A stretch of DNA of 62,286 bases from the NCBI GenBank assembly GCA_046482855.1, contig JAWOEH010000210.1, positions 1-62,286 of the forward strand. Direction: 5' to 3'. The stretch comes from CAYVSF01 sp046482855. Lineage in GTDB: Bacteria; Bacteroidota; Bacteroidia; Bacteroidales; UBA12077. The position numbers and the translations under genes were made by a program. The notes below the pieces were generated by a model. The model searched no databases, was not told where the DNA came from, and saw nothing but the letters and a program-made list of their open reading frames with translations. This document shows positions 62,152-62,286 of this stretch, piece by piece; the first letter of the stretch is position 1; each line of letters opens with the position of its first letter.

Positions 62152-62286
62152 ATGCTAAAGCGATATGTTGTCCTTATCTTTGTGCTGCTCTCTTCTTTGG
62201 CTTATGGTCAGAAGAAGCATGTTTTGCTCTTAAACTCCTACCATGAGGGGTTGCGATGGACCGATGACATCATTCATGGTTTTCGC
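62152..62286 (+). CDS. N-terminus of an exported ligand-binding or sensor protein (cut by window edge)
   Basis: 45 codons. A signal peptide (RYVVLIFVLLSSLAYGQ) is followed by KHVLLLNSYHEGLRWTDDI. The LLNSYHEG.. W(T)D motif is typical of the ABC-substrate-binding-like sensing region found at the start of hybrid histidine kinases and related receptors. The rest is outside the window, so the final domain set is unknown. Confidence 0.6.
   Translation, partial: MLKRYVVLIFVLLSSLAYGQKKHVLLLNSYHEGLRWTDDIIHGFR

Noticed and set aside
1..62286. CRISPR arrays, insertion sequences, prophage or integrase genes, rRNA.
   Set aside because: No spaced direct repeats, transposase motifs, inverted terminal repeats with target duplications or rRNA segments were seen in reading.

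Overview
The window is chromosomal DNA of a Bacteroidota bacterium, most likely a Bacteroidales/Marinilabiliales-type anaerobe or facultative anaerobe. The evidence is a type B gliding-motility C-terminal sorting domain (type IX secretion), lineage-typical families (DUF5063, DUF2795, the OstA-like protein, a three-gene parvulin cluster, tsaD divergent from a very large tamB), TAnnTTTG-type -7 promoter elements, few Shine-Dalgarno sequences, and a complete Rnf complex with no Nqr. The genes are dense. I see no rRNA, tRNA, CRISPR array, insertion sequence or prophage. This list is a reading of the sequence without database searches.

Layout. Positions 1-4632 hold a truncated thioredoxin-like gene (minus), pepD, and a small regulatory unit: a sigma-54 activator without a sensor domain, an almost perfect -24/-12 promoter, a single-domain response regulator and a small outer-membrane-type protein. 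Positions 4690-9223 hold an acyl-CoA ligase, a 0.77 kb gene-free gap, a SPOR lipoprotein and an MFS permease. Positions 9287-17679 are all on the minus strand: an M16 protease pair, a type IX cargo protein, a RelA/SpoT enzyme, a Fur-family regulator and purA. Positions 17892-23396 carry three consecutive ClC-CBS genes. Positions 23439-28798 hold a small membrane protein, a second lone receiver protein, glyA, a TauE-type permease and an exbB-exbD-tonB operon.

Positions 28984-43080 hold tamB divergent from tsaD, a second MFS permease, a membrane protein, yaaA, an LVIVD-type repeat protein, an rRNA methyltransferase, a DEDDy exonuclease, a DUF5063 protein and recQ. Positions 43189-50304 are a plus-strand run of guaB, three parvulin/SurA-type proteins and an OstA-like protein, which reads as an outer-membrane biogenesis unit. 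Positions 50329-53369 (minus) hold a DUF2795 protein, a PduO-type cobalamin adenosyltransferase, an ABC ATPase and an SAM methyltransferase, with a 0.5 kb gene-free stretch. Positions 53400-62029 hold recG, a DUF3108 protein and the rseC-rnfBCDGEA operon for ferredoxin:NAD oxidoreduction coupled to ion transport. A truncated gene, probably a ligand-sensing receptor, begins at the right edge.

The most interesting points are the sigma-54 promoter immediately downstream of a receiver-less sigma-54 activator, with repeated upstream motifs; the triple ClC array with three different selectivity-filter sequences and no second proton glutamate; an 8-bp dyad straddling the putative rnf promoter; and the clean division of zinc and substrate-binding motifs between the two M16 proteins.
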